Part shown: positions 22,869-32,512 of the stretch, one piece after another
Numbering within the stretch: the stretch's first letter is position 1
Layout: each line of letters opens with the position of its first letter
Assembly (NCBI GenBank): GCA_015233405.1
Contig: JADFXT010000015.1
Location: forward strand, 1-52,251
Direction of reading: 5' to 3'
DNA from: Candidatus Omnitrophota bacterium
GTDB taxonomy: Bacteria > Omnitrophota > Gorgyraeia > Zapsychrales > Zapsychraceae
DNA length: 52,251 bases
Program-made: the position numbers and the translations under genes
Notes under the pieces: generated by a model
The model's database searches: none
What the model was told of the DNA's origin: nothing
The model's input: only the letters and a program-made list of their open reading frames with translations

Positions 22869-25036
22869 ATCATAAAAAATCAATAAAAATTTTGGTTCCT
22901 ATTCTTTTGGCTTTGGCCTTTGGGCTTTGGGTCTATGTGTTTCGGGGTTTTCTCTTAGGCCAGAAGCCTTTATCTGCCGACGGGGAATCCTATTTATATT
23001 GGGGAAAATTCTATTTTGATAACATGATCAAAGGGGTTTATCCTTTGTGGTATCCGTTTTCCGAATGGGGAAAATCCATAGAGTATATTCTGCGTTTCTT
23101 AGGAGATTTAAACCCGTTTCTCGTGATTCCGTTTTCTTTATATAAAATGGGGCTGCCTTATGCGCCGGTTTATTTAGCTTATGCTGCCGCGTATTATTTT
23201 CTGGGAATTCTCGGGTTCTTTTTCTTGGCCCAAAAGTATTTTAAAAATTTTTGCTGGTCTTTATTGTCTACTTTGCTCTTATTGTTTTCGTCTCTCGGGC
23301 TTAATGTCTTCTTTAATTATTGTGAAATCGTCCTTTTTGTCCCGACGGTGTGGTTCTTTTATTTCTTGTATTCATTTTGTGAAGATTTTAAGAAAGAAAA
23401 CTTTTTGGGCATAGTGTTCTGCCTGATGATCGTATCCATTACGTATATTCCATTTTATTTTTTGGCAACATTTCTCACGTTTTTATTCTTTTTTAGTATC
23501 TTATATACTCACCAGTTAAAAGAGCTATCCCTCAAATTTGTCCAATTTTTTAAAAGTCATAAGGCGTTATCTTTGGTTTCTTTAGTGGCTCTTTTTCTTT
23601 CGATGGTTCCGGGGCTTATCTGGGTTATCGAAGGGGCTTGCAAGGAAATTATTTGCACTTATCGACAAACAGGAACCGCTTTTGCCCATGCGGGAGCAGT
23701 AGGATTACGCCCTATTAATATAGGAGGGATTGTTGGGCCGATAACCATAGAACGATTGTTTTCCGGCCTTAATCTTCGGGTCAATCAGCTGTCTTATTTC
23801 TTCTTTTCCGTTTTTATTTATTTGATCTTGCTTATTTCTTTATGGAATCGCACACACAAAAGAGCAGTCTTATTCTTGTCTATCTGCCTTGTGATGTTCC
23901 TGATAGCAATCACGGATGTGGTCGGGCTGCATCAGTTCCTTTACGAGCATCTTATTATTTTCAAATTTATGAGGAACATTTATTATTTGTTGAGCTTGTC
24001 TTTGCCTTTTTTGGCGTTATTTATGGCCGAGGCCGTGAAGGATTTCTTTGACGCTGTCCCGGAAAGTGCTCAGGGAAAATTCAAGTTAAGTGTCTTTGTC
24101 GTTTTTGTTCATGCTGGCTTTGCGGGTATTCTTTATCATTTAGGCGGCATCCTTCCGACGTCGTACATCACAATCCTTCTAAGCGGAATTTTCTTTCTTT
24201 TCTCGATATGGAATTTAAAGTTTAAGTCCAGCATGCTTTTCCCAATGATTTTATTTATTCTGGCTATCTTGCAACCGTTGGAAGTGTTTTTTTATTATTC
24301 CAAGAACACGCCTAAGAGTGGTTTCCAGGGCTATTCTAATAAGCATGTTCAGATCATGGCCTTTTCTTATCGTCGGCCGAAAATAGGAGAGACGTTGCAT
24401 CAGCCGCCTAACACGTTCCCGGAAAATGACGGATTTGGCAGCGGGGATGGAAAATTTTTAGGGGCTATTTGGACAAAAACGCTTCGAGATCAGGTCGACC
24501 ATGCCATCTTAGGAGAGTATGTTCAATATAAATTTATTCTCTATGATCATGTTGAAACCATTAAAGATCAGACGATTCATTGGAACAAGGTCTCGGAAAA
24601 TTTTCAAAAGAATACTGATAGGGCGTTTGTTTCCGAGAAGATAACGGGCAATCTTGCTCAGCTTAAGGGCGATATCAAACCAGGAGAGTCTCCGATTGTC
24701 ATTAAACAAAACGGGGAGAACTTTCAGGTTTTAAATTTTGACGTGAATTCAATCACTGTTCGGACCCGTTTTAATAAGCCCAAATTCCTTGTTTATAACG
24801 ACAGTTATTTGAAGCAATGGGAGGCCAAGGTCAATGGCAAGCCCGTTAAGCTTTATCGGGCGAATGTCGCTTTTAAAGGGGTTTACCTTCCGGCGGGAGA
24901 ACAGGTTGTTCGTATTCAATATAAACCGACCTGGCTGCATTATTTTTATTGGTTTCTTATGGCTTTTGTTGCGTTGTTCTTTATTTATTTCCTTATAATT
25001 CTCTTAAAATCTTTAATGACCCCTAGACATGATTAA
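22865..25036 (+). CDS. YfhO-like polytopic membrane protein (GT-C fold)
   Basis: 723 residues with about 13-14 membrane helices and a C-terminal soluble portion. The first loop contains SADGESYLYWGKFYF, placing acidic residues where GT-C enzymes bind lipid-linked sugars. The periplasmic end (FLVYNDSYLKQWEAKVNGKP, then AFKGVYLPAGEQVVRIQYKP) is the beta domain typical of YfhO proteins. Family members are thought to attach sugars to lipoteichoic acids or lipids from polyprenyl donors. The start overlaps the previous stop (ATGA) and the end overlaps the TPR gene by eight bases. Confidence 0.8.
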   Translation: MNHKKSIKILVPILLALAFGLWVYVFRGFLLGQKPLSADGESYLYWGKFYFDNMIKGVYPLWYPFSEWGKSIEYILRFLGDLNPFLVIPFSLYKMGLPYAPVYLAYAAAYYFLGILGFFFLAQKYFKNFCWSLLSTLLLLFSSLGLNVFFNYCEIVLFVPTVWFFYFLYSFCEDFKKENFLGIVFCLMIVSITYIPFYFLATFLTFLFFFSILYTHQLKELSLKFVQFFKSHKALSLVSLVALFLSMVPGLIWVIEGACKEIICTYRQTGTAFAHAGAVGLRPINIGGIVGPITIERLFSGLNLRVNQLSYFFFSVFIYLILLISLWNRTHKRAVLFLSICLVMFLIAITDVVGLHQFLYEHLIIFKFMRNIYYLLSLSLPFLALFMAEAVKDFFDAVPESAQGKFKLSVFVVFVHAGFAGILYHLGGILPTSYITILLSGIFFLFSIWNLKFKSSMLFPMILFILAILQPLEVFFYYSKNTPKSGFQGYSNKHVQIMAFSYRRPKIGETLHQPPNTFPENDGFGSGDGKFLGAIWTKTLRDQVDHAILGEYVQYKFILYDHVETIKDQTIHWNKVSENFQKNTDRAFVSEKITGNLAQLKGDIKPGESPIVIKQNGENFQVLNFDVNSITVRTRFNKPKFLVYNDSYLKQWEAKVNGKPVKLYRANVAFKGVYLPAGEQVVRIQYKPTWLHYFYWFLMAFVALFFIYFLIILLKSLMTPRHD

Positions 25037-25991
25037 AAAAATCTCTCAACCGCAGCGTTTTGTTATTATCAACAGGTTGTTCTTTTTATATCTGATGATT
25101 TTTCTGCTAGTGGGTTCATCCATCAATCATAAGAAAGTGACCATTAGGATCTTAAATCATTTGAGGGATTCCGCGCGATATATCAATCAATTTGTCGAGA
25201 AGAAAGCGCCGTTTGATGAGATCATTTTCCGAGAAGCGGTGGAATATTATCAGACGCTTAAGGTCTATAAGCCGCAATTCCCTTTACAAAATAATATGCT
25301 GGGGTTTTTATATTATCAGTTGAAGGATTATGATAAATCCGCCATTTTTTATAAACAAGCGATTACAGAAAATCCTGACTTTTTTGGCCTTTATTATAAT
25401 TTGGGGATCGTTTATTACAAGACGGGCCGTTGGAAAGAAGCGGGGGAAATGTTTAGTCAGGCGCTTTCCGTAGACCCGCAAGCTTCTCGGGACTATTACA
25501 ACTTTATCGGACATATTAAATATTATGATCCGGAAGATGTAAATCGTATGACGGGTTGGCTCAAGACAGAATTCGTGGAAGTAGGCAACGGTTATACCAA
25601 GGCTTTCGAGTTCGTCGTCAAGTCTTATGATCGACTCAAGGATTATGAAAAAGTTTATACGCTCGCCGCCAAAGCCTGCCAGGACCCGAAGATCCAACAA
25701 AAAGATTTCTTGGCTTTTATGGCCGGGAAAGCGGCGTATGCGTCGGATAAAAAACAACAAGCGCTCTATTGGTTCAATCAATGCCTTCGGTATAACGCAA
25801 AATACCGGGAAGCCTATGATTATTTGGGGATGGTTCTGAAAGATTTGGGACAAAGCGATATGGCTGCAAAATTTATAGAAATAGGAAACACTTTGGAGAA
25901 AGTAAATAAAAATACCGAGGAAGATTTAAAACTTTTTTATTATCCGCCTTATTTTGAATTAAATGTGGAAAGTGAGGCTTCTCATGGATAA
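25029..25991 (+). CDS. Membrane-anchored TPR-repeat protein
   Basis: 320 residues. One N-terminal signal-anchor helix ([18 protein letters not shown]) precedes TPR units, clearest at [40 protein letters not shown] and [20 protein letters not shown]. It probably faces the periplasm and scaffolds protein-protein contacts. It is fused by overlaps into the operon between the YfhO-like protein and an acetyltransferase, so it may organise polymer assembly. No catalytic motif is visible. Confidence 0.8.
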   Translation: MIKKISQPQRFVIINRLFFLYLMIFLLVGSSINHKKVTIRILNHLRDSARYINQFVEKKAPFDEIIFREAVEYYQTLKVYKPQFPLQNNMLGFLYYQLKDYDKSAIFYKQAITENPDFFGLYYNLGIVYYKTGRWKEAGEMFSQALSVDPQASRDYYNFIGHIKYYDPEDVNRMTGWLKTEFVEVGNGYTKAFEFVVKSYDRLKDYEKVYTLAAKACQDPKIQQKDFLAFMAGKAAYASDKKQQALYWFNQCLRYNAKYREAYDYLGMVLKDLGQSDMAAKFIEIGNTLEKVNKNTEEDLKLFYYPPYFELNVESEASHG

Positions 25992-26583
25992 AGCTAAACG
26001 TAATCAAAAGAAATATTTTGTCCATAAATCTTCGTGTGTCGATGAATGCGCGGCAATCGGTGATGGCACTGCGATCTGGCATTTTTGTCACATCATGAAA
26101 GGCGCGAGGATCGGGAAAAATTGTAAGATTGGGCAGAATGTGGTGGTGCATCCGACGGCGGTCATCGGGCATGGCGTCAAGATCCAGAATAATGTTTCCA
26201 TTTATGATGCGGTGACGTTAGAGGATGATGTTTTCTGCGGACCGTCGTGCGTTTTTACCAATATCATCAATCCACGGTCTGCCATCGCGCGCAATTCCGA
26301 TAAATTTTATAGAAAGACCCTAGTCAAAAAAGGCGCAACCATTGGAGCTAATGCCACTATTGTCTGTGGAGTCATGATCGGGTGTTATGCATTCGTCGGG
26401 GCCGGGGCAGTTGTTACAAAAGATGTCCCAGATTATGCGCTGGTCTATGGAAATCCGGCACGGCAGAAAGGTTTTATGTGTGTCTGCGGCGAGAAGATAG
26501 GATTTAAGGCCGCGCAAGGAACTTGTGTGTCTTGTCATAAAAAATATACAAAAATTAAAGATAAGGTGACAAATGCCATTTAA
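25984..26583 (+). CDS. WbpD-like sugar N-acetyltransferase (left-handed beta-helix)
   Basis: 199 residues. Hexapeptide repeats run from about residue 15 to 150 ([52 protein letters not shown]), with the closing block [28 protein letters not shown] typical of WbpD/WlbB enzymes that acetylate a UDP-3-amino sugar. A short Cys-rich end (CVCGEKIG... CVSCHKKY) suggests a zinc ribbon, shared with its paralogue at 38505. I chose the ATG at 25984, with GAGG seven bases upstream, over an upstream ATG at 25963. It overlaps both neighbours. Confidence 0.85.
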   Translation: MDKAKRNQKKYFVHKSSCVDECAAIGDGTAIWHFCHIMKGARIGKNCKIGQNVVVHPTAVIGHGVKIQNNVSIYDAVTLEDDVFCGPSCVFTNIINPRSAIARNSDKFYRKTLVKKGATIGANATIVCGVMIGCYAFVGAGAVVTKDVPDYALVYGNPARQKGFMCVCGEKIGFKAAQGTCVSCHKKYTKIKDKVTNAI

Positions 26584-27799
26584 AAAACGAGTCATTAATT
26601 TTTTGTCTTCCGAGAGATTTTTTTCTTTATGTATTTTGACCGCAGCGGGTTGGTATGTTGCGTTGTGTTTTCTGCACTATTTTAACCAGCGACCGTTATG
26701 GTGTGATGAAAACTGCGTGCTTCAGAGCATCAAGTCTTTTTCTCCGATGGAAATTTTTAACAAGAAGCTTATTTTATATCAGGTTTTCCCGAGGCTGTAT
26801 CTTCTTTTTATTCAACAGGTTTCCCGACTCTTTAATTATCATCTTTTGGCCTTAAGGTTTCTGCCTTTCGTTGCCATGATGTGCGCGTTTCGGCTCTGGT
26901 TAAAAATTGCCAGATATGAAATGAAAAATAACTGGGAATATCTCACGTTTGTTTTCTCCTGGTCCGGGGCAGGACTTTTGATCTATTATGCGGCAGAGCT
27001 TAAGCAATATTCCATGGATGTTCTGGTGGCGTCCGTCTTTATCCTTTTTTTGTATCATCAGGAAAGGCTTGCCATTACGCTTAAGCCGTCGAGATATATA
27101 GCGCTTTTAGTGCTTTTGCCGTTTTTAGGGCTTTTTTCTTATCCGGCGTTCATATTTGTTGCCCTTGTATTCTATAATCTTGTTCGGGCTTGGATTGAGA
27201 AGAAGAAGGACTTATCTTTTGTGCTGTGTTTTGTCGGGGCCGTTTTTTTGGCTCTGGCGCTTTCTTATTTCTTTGATATGCGGTTACGTCCTATTAGTGA
27301 TGTTACGGCAGGGTTTAATAATAATTTTATCTCCTTAAATTCTCCGGGGGATTTCTTAAAAACTTTTCAGGAAGGCGTGAATAATATTTTTTCCCGTTTC
27401 TTTACGGAAAAACCAAAATTTGCCCGGGGCTTAGCCCGGAGTTTTGTTGTCTTTGGGTTAGTTTATCTTTTTTATACGTTTTTTAAGAACTTTAAGAAGG
27501 AAAATTATTATCTGAAATCGATAAACACCATTGCTTTGGCAGCATTTATGGGATTATTTGTTCTGGGAATCCTCCACAAATATCCTTTTGGTCTACCGAG
27601 GACAACATTGTTTTTTGCTCCAGTCGTTTTATTCTTGACCGTTAAAGGAATCAGCTCGTTAAAAGGAATTCATCCGTTATTGTATCGGGTGATTCAGGGG
27701 GGATATATCATTTTTCTTCTTTATCTGACGACTGGATTGGCCAGATGTATTTTTTCTGGCGATTTAGGGGGCATGCCGGAGGTATGGCTGCCGTTGTGA
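26573..27799 (+). CDS. Polytopic GT-C glycosyltransferase (GT39/ArnT-like)
   Basis: 408 residues with about ten membrane helices. The first periplasmic loop has [17 protein letters not shown], an acidic Asp-Glu pair where PMT/ArnT-family enzymes hold their catalytic acid, and [15 protein letters not shown] follows in the position of the conserved SR..K/ELKqY segment seen in this superfamily. It most likely transfers a sugar from a polyprenyl-phosphate donor in the periplasm. It overlaps the acetyltransferase by 11 bases and ends the operon. Confidence 0.78.
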   Translation: MPFKKRVINFLSSERFFSLCILTAAGWYVALCFLHYFNQRPLWCDENCVLQSIKSFSPMEIFNKKLILYQVFPRLYLLFIQQVSRLFNYHLLALRFLPFVAMMCAFRLWLKIARYEMKNNWEYLTFVFSWSGAGLLIYYAAELKQYSMDVLVASVFILFLYHQERLAITLKPSRYIALLVLLPFLGLFSYPAFIFVALVFYNLVRAWIEKKKDLSFVLCFVGAVFLALALSYFFDMRLRPISDVTAGFNNNFISLNSPGDFLKTFQEGVNNIFSRFFTEKPKFARGLARSFVVFGLVYLFYTFFKNFKKENYYLKSINTIALAAFMGLFVLGILHKYPFGLPRTTLFFAPVVLFLTVKGISSLKGIHPLLYRVIQGGYIIFLLYLTTGLARCIFSGDLGGMPEVWLPL

Positions 27800-27819
27800 G
27801 AATTGCCCTGAAAATCTGC

Positions 27820-27848
27820 TTGATATAGAATCGGAGTCTATATATAAT
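27820..27848 (+). promoter_or_regulatory. Strong promoter of trxA
   Basis: TTGATA (27820-27825), 17 bases, perfect TATAAT (27843-27848). Start near 27855, about 50 bases before the trxA ATG. Confidence 0.75.
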
Positions 27849-27906
27849 AACCCGCATTGAAAATTATTATTTTAAGTATAAATATTTAGTATAAAAGGAG
27901 GGCATT

Positions 27907-28227
27907 ATGGCAGTTATACATGTTACAGAAAGCACCTTTGATGCAGAAGTGATGAAGTCCACCCTTCCGGTGCTGGTCGATTTCTGGGCGGAATGGTGCG
28001 GCCCTTGCCGGATGATCGGCCCTATTATTGAGGATGTCGCCAAAGAAATGGCTGGCAAATTGAAAGTGGTCAAAGTGAATATTGATGAGGCCCAGGATTT
28101 AGCGGCCCAATTCCATATTATGTCTATTCCGACGCTGCTGATCTTTAAGAACGGAAGGCCTGTGGAACAGATCGTCGGAGCCATGCCCAAGGCGCAGTTG
28201 GTTGAAAAAATTAATGCAAAAATCTAA
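27907..28227 (+). CDS. trxA: Thioredoxin
   Basis: 106 residues, normal thioredoxin length. The redox site is WCGPC (Cys31, Cys34), the buried Asp25 precedes FWAEW, and the cis-proline loop reads MSIPTLLIFKNGRP. It keeps cytoplasmic disulfides reduced and supplies electrons to reductases. A strong AAGGAGG site and a consensus promoter lie upstream. It leads a run with panD, def and lipA. Confidence 0.96.
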   Translation: MAVIHVTESTFDAEVMKSTLPVLVDFWAEWCGPCRMIGPIIEDVAKEMAGKLKVVKVNIDEAQDLAAQFHIMSIPTLLIFKNGRPVEQIVGAMPKAQLVEKINAKI

Positions 28228-28247
28228 CCTGTTAGGAAAGAGAGTTT

Positions 28248-28604
28248 ATGTTTATCCAATTTTGTAAATCAAAAATAGCTTTTGCAAAAGTCACTCAGGC
28301 AGACCTTTTTTATGAGGGGAGTATTACCATCGACGAGGATCTGATGAAAGCGGTCGGGATCATCCCCAGCGAAAAGGTCGAAGTCCTTAATTTAAATAAT
28401 GGTAATCGTTTTGAAACGTATACGATCGCCGGCCCATCCGGTTCCGGTCAAATCTGCTTAAATGGCCCTGCGGCCCGTTTAGGTCTCGCCGGAGATAAGG
28501 TCATTATTTTAAGTTATGCCATTATGGACCCTCAGGAAGCTAAAACGTATAAAACACAAATTATTCATTTAGATGACAACAACAAAATTAAAAATAAGGC
28601 TTGA
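28248..28604 (+). CDS. panD: Aspartate 1-decarboxylase
   Basis: 118 residues. The self-cleavage site is in canonical register: YEGSIT with Gly24-Ser25, which gives the pyruvoyl group on Ser25; Lys9 and the [10 protein letters not shown] segment (Arg54 region) are also kept. It converts aspartate to beta-alanine for pantothenate and coenzyme A synthesis. A GGAAAGAG site precedes the ATG. Its 3' end overlaps def by 32 bases in another frame. Confidence 0.95.
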   Translation: MFIQFCKSKIAFAKVTQADLFYEGSITIDEDLMKAVGIIPSEKVEVLNLNNGNRFETYTIAGPSGSGQICLNGPAARLGLAGDKVIILSYAIMDPQEAKTYKTQIIHLDDNNKIKNKA

Positions 28605-29076
28605 GGGCGATCCCTGCCTGCGCAAAAAGTCGTCTCTGGTGGACGATGTCGGGCCCGGCGAACGCATTCTGATTCAGTTGATGATTGATATGATGTATCA
28701 GGCCGAAGGTGTGGGGTTGGCTGCGCCGCAAGTCGGGGTCAATAAGCGGATTTTTGTTATTGATATTGGTGAGGGGCCGCTCATTATCATTAATCCTAAG
28801 CTTCTCAGTAAAAAAGGGTCTCAGTGTCTGGATGAGGGATGTTTAAGTGTGCCGGGGGTGACCATCAACATCAAGCGTCCGGAAAAAGTTTTCACTCAGT
28901 TCTTGGACCAGAATAATAAGCAGGTGAAACGTTGGCTGGAAGGGCTCATGGCCCGGGCTTTTTTGCATGAATTGGACCATCTCGACGGAAAACTCATTAT
29001 TGATTACGGAACGGCTGAAGAACTGACCAAATTTAAAGAACAGCTTGATAAAATTCATAAGAAATCTAAGGCGTGA
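28573..29076 (+). CDS. def: Peptide deformylase
   Basis: 167 residues. The three motifs are intact and in E. coli numbering: [10 protein letters not shown] (about 48-57), EGCLSVPG with Cys90, and HELDH with His132, Glu133 and His136. It removes the formyl group from nascent proteins using a metal ion. The ATG lies inside the end of panD with no obvious Shine-Dalgarno, so translation is probably coupled. The homology to other deformylases starts at once ([14 protein letters not shown]), supporting this start and the 32-base overlap. Confidence 0.95.
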   Translation: MTTTKLKIRLEGDPCLRKKSSLVDDVGPGERILIQLMIDMMYQAEGVGLAAPQVGVNKRIFVIDIGEGPLIIINPKLLSKKGSQCLDEGCLSVPGVTINIKRPEKVFTQFLDQNNKQVKRWLEGLMARAFLHELDHLDGKLIIDYGTAEELTKFKEQLDKIHKKSKA

Positions 29077-29084
29077 TCCTTTCT

Positions 29085-29990
29085 ATGGAATCCTATCAAA
29101 AGACAGTTCTCCCATCATGGTTTAAACAAGAAATCCCTGACCAGAAGGCTATTGAATCGATGCGCGGGCTTCTTAAAGAAGCCGGGCTTCACACGGTTTG
29201 CCAGAACGCGCATTGTCCTAATATTGGCGAATGCTGGAAAAATAATACAGCAACATTTTTGATCTTAGGTAATATTTGTTCCCGGTCTTGCCGGTTTTGT
29301 GCCGTTCAATCTGGAGGACCTTTAAAAGTGAATCCTCAGGAGCCTTTGCAGGTGGCGTTAGCGGTAAAGAAGCTTGGATTAAAATATGTCGTCGTGACAT
29401 CTGTGACGCGTGACGATCTCGAGGATAAAGGGTCCCGACAATTTGCTCGGACGATAGCAGAGATCAGGACATTAAACCCTGATACGCATATTGAAGTCCT
29501 CATTCCGGATTTCCTTAACGATGCGCAAAGCCTTCGGGATGTTGTTTTAGCTTCCCCGGATGTTATCGGACACAATATGGAGATGGTCAAGCGGCTTTAT
29601 TCTTCAGTCCGCCCGCAAGCCCTCTATGGACGTTCTTTGGCGGTCCTGCGAACTTTAAAGAAGACTTCTTCAGCGCTCATTAAATCCGGGTTTATGGTTG
29701 GCCTTGGAGAAACGGATGAGGAAATCAAAGTATTGATTGAAGATTTGGCCAAAGCAGGTTGTGATATTCTTACCGTCGGGCAGTATCTTGCTCCGAGCGT
29801 ATCAAAACGACACGTGCCTGTTAGCCGGTATGTTTCTTTAGAAGGGTTTGAATCTTATCGGCAATATGCATTAAGTATGGGAATCAAGAACGTTGTTAGT
29901 GGTCCGTTAGTTCGAAGCTCTTTTCTAGCGGAGAAAATTTTCCAGGATTGCCATCATCAGGAGACGGAAACAATTTATGCCACTCAATGA
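29085..29990 (+). CDS. lipA: Lipoyl synthase
   Basis: A radical-SAM enzyme inserting two sulfurs into octanoyl groups of lipoate-dependent enzymes. The auxiliary cluster motif is CQNAHCPNIGEC, the radical-SAM motif is CSRSCRFC, and the C-terminal RSSF supplies the serine ligand (GPLVRSSFLAEK). The ATG at 29085 gives 301 residues; a GTG at 29073 overlapping the def stop would add four residues and cannot be excluded. No lipB is nearby. Confidence 0.95.
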   Translation: MESYQKTVLPSWFKQEIPDQKAIESMRGLLKEAGLHTVCQNAHCPNIGECWKNNTATFLILGNICSRSCRFCAVQSGGPLKVNPQEPLQVALAVKKLGLKYVVVTSVTRDDLEDKGSRQFARTIAEIRTLNPDTHIEVLIPDFLNDAQSLRDVVLASPDVIGHNMEMVKRLYSSVRPQALYGRSLAVLRTLKKTSSALIKSGFMVGLGETDEEIKVLIEDLAKAGCDILTVGQYLAPSVSKRHVPVSRYVSLEGFESYRQYALSMGIKNVVSGPLVRSSFLAEKIFQDCHHQETETIYATQ

Positions 29991-30945
29991 AAAATCAAAG
30001 AAGACCTTGAATTTCTTTTTGCGTATCGGATTGACCCTCATCCTTTTGGGATACTTGTATCACAAAGTCGACATTGAAAAGACAAAAGAAGTTTTATTGG
30101 CCTCGAAAATGATCTTTATTTGGCAGGCTGCGCTTTTGTTTGTTGTGATCAACGGCCTTCTGTTGGTGCGATGGTTTGTTTTTATCAAGGCGCTGGATTT
30201 AGAAGTTAGGGCTTTAAGTGTTGTCCGTTATTTCTTTGTGGGATTGTTTGGAAATCTTTTTCTGCCGAGCTCCATGGGCGGGGATTTTATGAGGATCTTG
30301 GGGCTTTGTAAGGAAACCCATCATAAAACGCGGGTTGTTGCGTCGGTCTTGCTCGATCGGTTAAGCGGATTTGTGGCCATTGTCCTTATTGCCATCGGAG
30401 CATTAATTCTTGGCTATCGCCATATCGACGAGAAATCGTTGGTAACACCGGTCATTGCCTTGGGCGTTGTTTTTAGTTTGTTCATTGCGGTCTTATTTAG
30501 TGAAAAAGTTTTTTCGTTTGGATGCCGGATCTTTGACAAGATCCCCAAAGTCAAAGCAAATCTAATGAAGATGCATTATGACATTGCTTTACTTAAAAAC
30601 CGTAAGCGCCAAGCGGTGGAGGCATTGTTCTTGTCGTGTGTTTCCCAACTTCTTTTCTGTCTTTGTTTCTGTTTGGTCGCCCGCGGGATGCATCAAAATA
30701 CCCCTGTGATTTATTTTCTGATTTTTGTGCCGCTTATTTGTGTAATTTCCTCTCTTCCGTCCATCGGCGGATTGGGCGTACGGGAAGCCGGCGCTGCGTA
30801 TTTATTTTCTCGGGTCGGCATGGATCCCGGGATTGCGGTCAGCATCTCTTTGATCAATTTTCTGTTTATGGTGATCATCGGCCTTATCGGAGGACTGATT
30901 TATGTCGTTACATTTTCTCCTGGACGGGTACAACATCATTCATAA
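29977..30945 (+). CDS. Flippase-like membrane protein (LPG synthase TM region / UPF0104 family)
   Basis: 322 residues with seven or eight membrane helices. The family marks are NLFLPSSMGGDFMRIL near residues 90-105, VASVLLDRLSGF and the C-terminal PSIGGLGVREAGAAYLFSR. It belongs to the integral-membrane family related to the flippase part of MprF and to archaeal AglD-type proteins; a lipid or glycolipid handling role is likely but unproven. It overlaps lipA by 14 bases and the next gene by 44. Confidence 0.82.
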   Translation: MPLNEKSKKTLNFFLRIGLTLILLGYLYHKVDIEKTKEVLLASKMIFIWQAALLFVVINGLLLVRWFVFIKALDLEVRALSVVRYFFVGLFGNLFLPSSMGGDFMRILGLCKETHHKTRVVASVLLDRLSGFVAIVLIAIGALILGYRHIDEKSLVTPVIALGVVFSLFIAVLFSEKVFSFGCRIFDKIPKVKANLMKMHYDIALLKNRKRQAVEALFLSCVSQLLFCLCFCLVARGMHQNTPVIYFLIFVPLICVISSLPSIGGLGVREAGAAYLFSRVGMDPGIAVSISLINFLFMVIIGLIGGLIYVVTFSPGRVQHHS

Positions 30946-31402
30946 AATGCCTTTTGCCGAATCGGATTCGCTCGAGGACCAGCGTAATCGCCTGATGCGT
31001 TTGCTGGAAGTTCAAAGGCCGCAGGGCAGTGTTAAAAATCGCGTGACCGTTGTCTTTGACGGACAAGCCGGATTTTTTAGCCCCGGAACTTCCTTTTCCT
31101 CTGAAATGATTTTTTCTTCACAGAATTCCGCGGATGATAAGATCAAAGAGATCGTCGAGGATTCTTCCAATAAAAAAAATATTGTGGTTGTCACGGACGA
31201 CCGGGACATTCGGGTTTATGTCCGGTCTTTAGGGGCGCGGGTTATGACGGTTGCGGAGTTTTTGCCCAAAACGCAGACCGTCCGGCAAGCTTCAAAAGCC
31301 AAAGAGGCTCACGTCGAACATTCGAAACATATTCCGAGCGTCTTAGAACATAAAATTAATGCGGAGTTTCGGGAAATCTGGCTGACAAAAAAGTCGACAT
31401 AA
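30902..31402 (+). CDS. NYN-domain ribonuclease, YacP/Rae1-like
   Basis: 166 residues. A PIN-like NYN domain with conserved acidic residues in FLLDGYNIIHK (Asp8, Asn11), VTVVFDGQAGF and VVVTDDRDIRVYVRSLGA. In Bacillus the relative Rae1 (YacP) cuts mRNA in the ribosomal A site. The basic C-terminal tail may contact RNA. Its start lies 44 bases inside the flippase-like gene, and homology begins right at this ATG, so the overlap is real. It ends six bases before the Mla-type operon. Confidence 0.82.
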   Translation: MSLHFLLDGYNIIHKMPFAESDSLEDQRNRLMRLLEVQRPQGSVKNRVTVVFDGQAGFFSPGTSFSSEMIFSSQNSADDKIKEIVEDSSNKKNIVVVTDDRDIRVYVRSLGARVMTVAEFLPKTQTVRQASKAKEAHVEHSKHIPSVLEHKINAEFREIWLTKKST

Positions 31403-31407
31403 AAAAT

Positions 31408-32178
31408 ATGAGAACCTTCTTTGACATTTGTTTTACGAGTCTTCAGCGGGTCGGTGAGGCCATTGATTTTCTGGTTGGCGTTTGCCGGGAAATTGTGAAA
31501 GGCCGTATTCGTATTAAAGAAGTTGTCAAACAAAGCTATGAGCAAGGCCTTCAATCCGTTATCATTATCGCCCTAACATCTTTTGCTTCGGGCGCGGTTT
31601 TAGCGTTACAAGGCGATGTGGTCCTTTCGCGGTTGGGCGCTAAAGAATATATCGCTCAGCTTGTGGCCTTATCGCTGTTACGGGAGATGAGCCCGGTATT
31701 CACGGCGATCATTTTTTCCGCCAAGGCAGGAGCCCGTATCACGGCGGAATTGGGGACGATGAACGTTAATGACCAGATCCTGGCTACGCGAACGCTGGGG
31801 GTTGACCCTATTGAATATTTGGTTGTCCCGAGAGTGATCGCCTGTTTTCTGGTGCTCCCGGTGTTGACGATCATTTCTGAGATCGTCGGGATCTTAGGCG
31901 GATATTTTGTCGGCGTGTATCAATCGAACATCCCGGGTATTTTTTATATCAATCAAACGATTCACGCGATTCATTATGTCGATTTCTTTAGCGGGTTCTT
32001 AAAAGTATTCTTTTTTGCTGTTCTCATTGGATGGATTTGCTGTTATCGTGGATTTATGACCAAGGGCGGGTCTTTGGGCGTGGGGAAATATACGACGGAA
32101 GCGGTCGCGTATTCCATTATTTTCATCATTGTCTCAAATACGGTCTTAACCAAAATCATTTTAACCTTGTGGGGATAA
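31408..32178 (+). CDS. mlaE: MlaE-family ABC permease
   Basis: 256 residues with about five membrane helices. The signature region LLREMSPVFTAIIFSAKAGA followed by RITAELGTMNVNDQILA and RTLGVDPIEYLVVPRVIAC is diagnostic of MlaE/YrbE permeases. It works with the ATPase MlaF and MCE protein MlaD encoded just downstream to move phospholipids between inner and outer membranes. No good Shine-Dalgarno precedes the ATG. Confidence 0.93.
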   Translation: MRTFFDICFTSLQRVGEAIDFLVGVCREIVKGRIRIKEVVKQSYEQGLQSVIIIALTSFASGAVLALQGDVVLSRLGAKEYIAQLVALSLLREMSPVFTAIIFSAKAGARITAELGTMNVNDQILATRTLGVDPIEYLVVPRVIACFLVLPVLTIISEIVGILGGYFVGVYQSNIPGIFYINQTIHAIHYVDFFSGFLKVFFFAVLIGWICCYRGFMTKGGSLGVGKYTTEAVAYSIIFIIVSNTVLTKIILTLWG

Positions 32179-32182
32179 AGCA

Positions 32183-32512
32183 ATGCTAAAAAATTTATTC
32201 TTATTTTCTCTAATCTTTTTTGTCATGGGCTGTTCGAATATCGCAGGCAATGCCGGCGCGCTTCAAGCCTATCAAGTCCCCGAGACGGAAGCGAGCTGGA
32301 TTCGAAACGGAGAGCCTCTTGAATTTGAGGGATCCTTATGGTATCCGGCGGATGATGTGGAAAGCTTGTTGGATTCGGAAGTTTATAAAGTCGGGGACTA
32401 TAAGGGAGTACAGATTTTCGTCGAGAAAAGGGACGTTCGTCCTTATAATAAACTTTATACCAAGTTTGATAGAAATCAGTTTCGTTATTTTGAGAAAAAG
32501 AAGACCGAATGA
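32183..32512 (+). CDS. Small lipoprotein within the Mla operon, function unknown
   Basis: 109 residues. A lipoprotein signal, LFLFSLIFFVMGCS, places the acylated Cys at residue 16-17. The mature ~93 residues contain LEFEGSLWYPADDVESLLDS and a charged C-terminus and have no recognised domain. It sits between mlaE and mlaF, overlapping mlaF by four bases, so it should be made with the transporter. A periplasmic or outer-membrane partner of the MCE complex is a reasonable inference; it is not homologous in any evident way to MlaA, MlaB or MlaC. Confidence 0.75.
   Translation: MLKNLFLFSLIFFVMGCSNIAGNAGALQAYQVPETEASWIRNGEPLEFEGSLWYPADDVESLLDSEVYKVGDYKGVQIFVEKRDVRPYNKLYTKFDRNQFRYFEKKKTE

Noticed and set aside
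25308..25853. 181-codon open frame on the minus strand
   Set aside because: It is antisense to the TPR protein; the apparent protein has no coherent domain and the sense frame is clearly coding.
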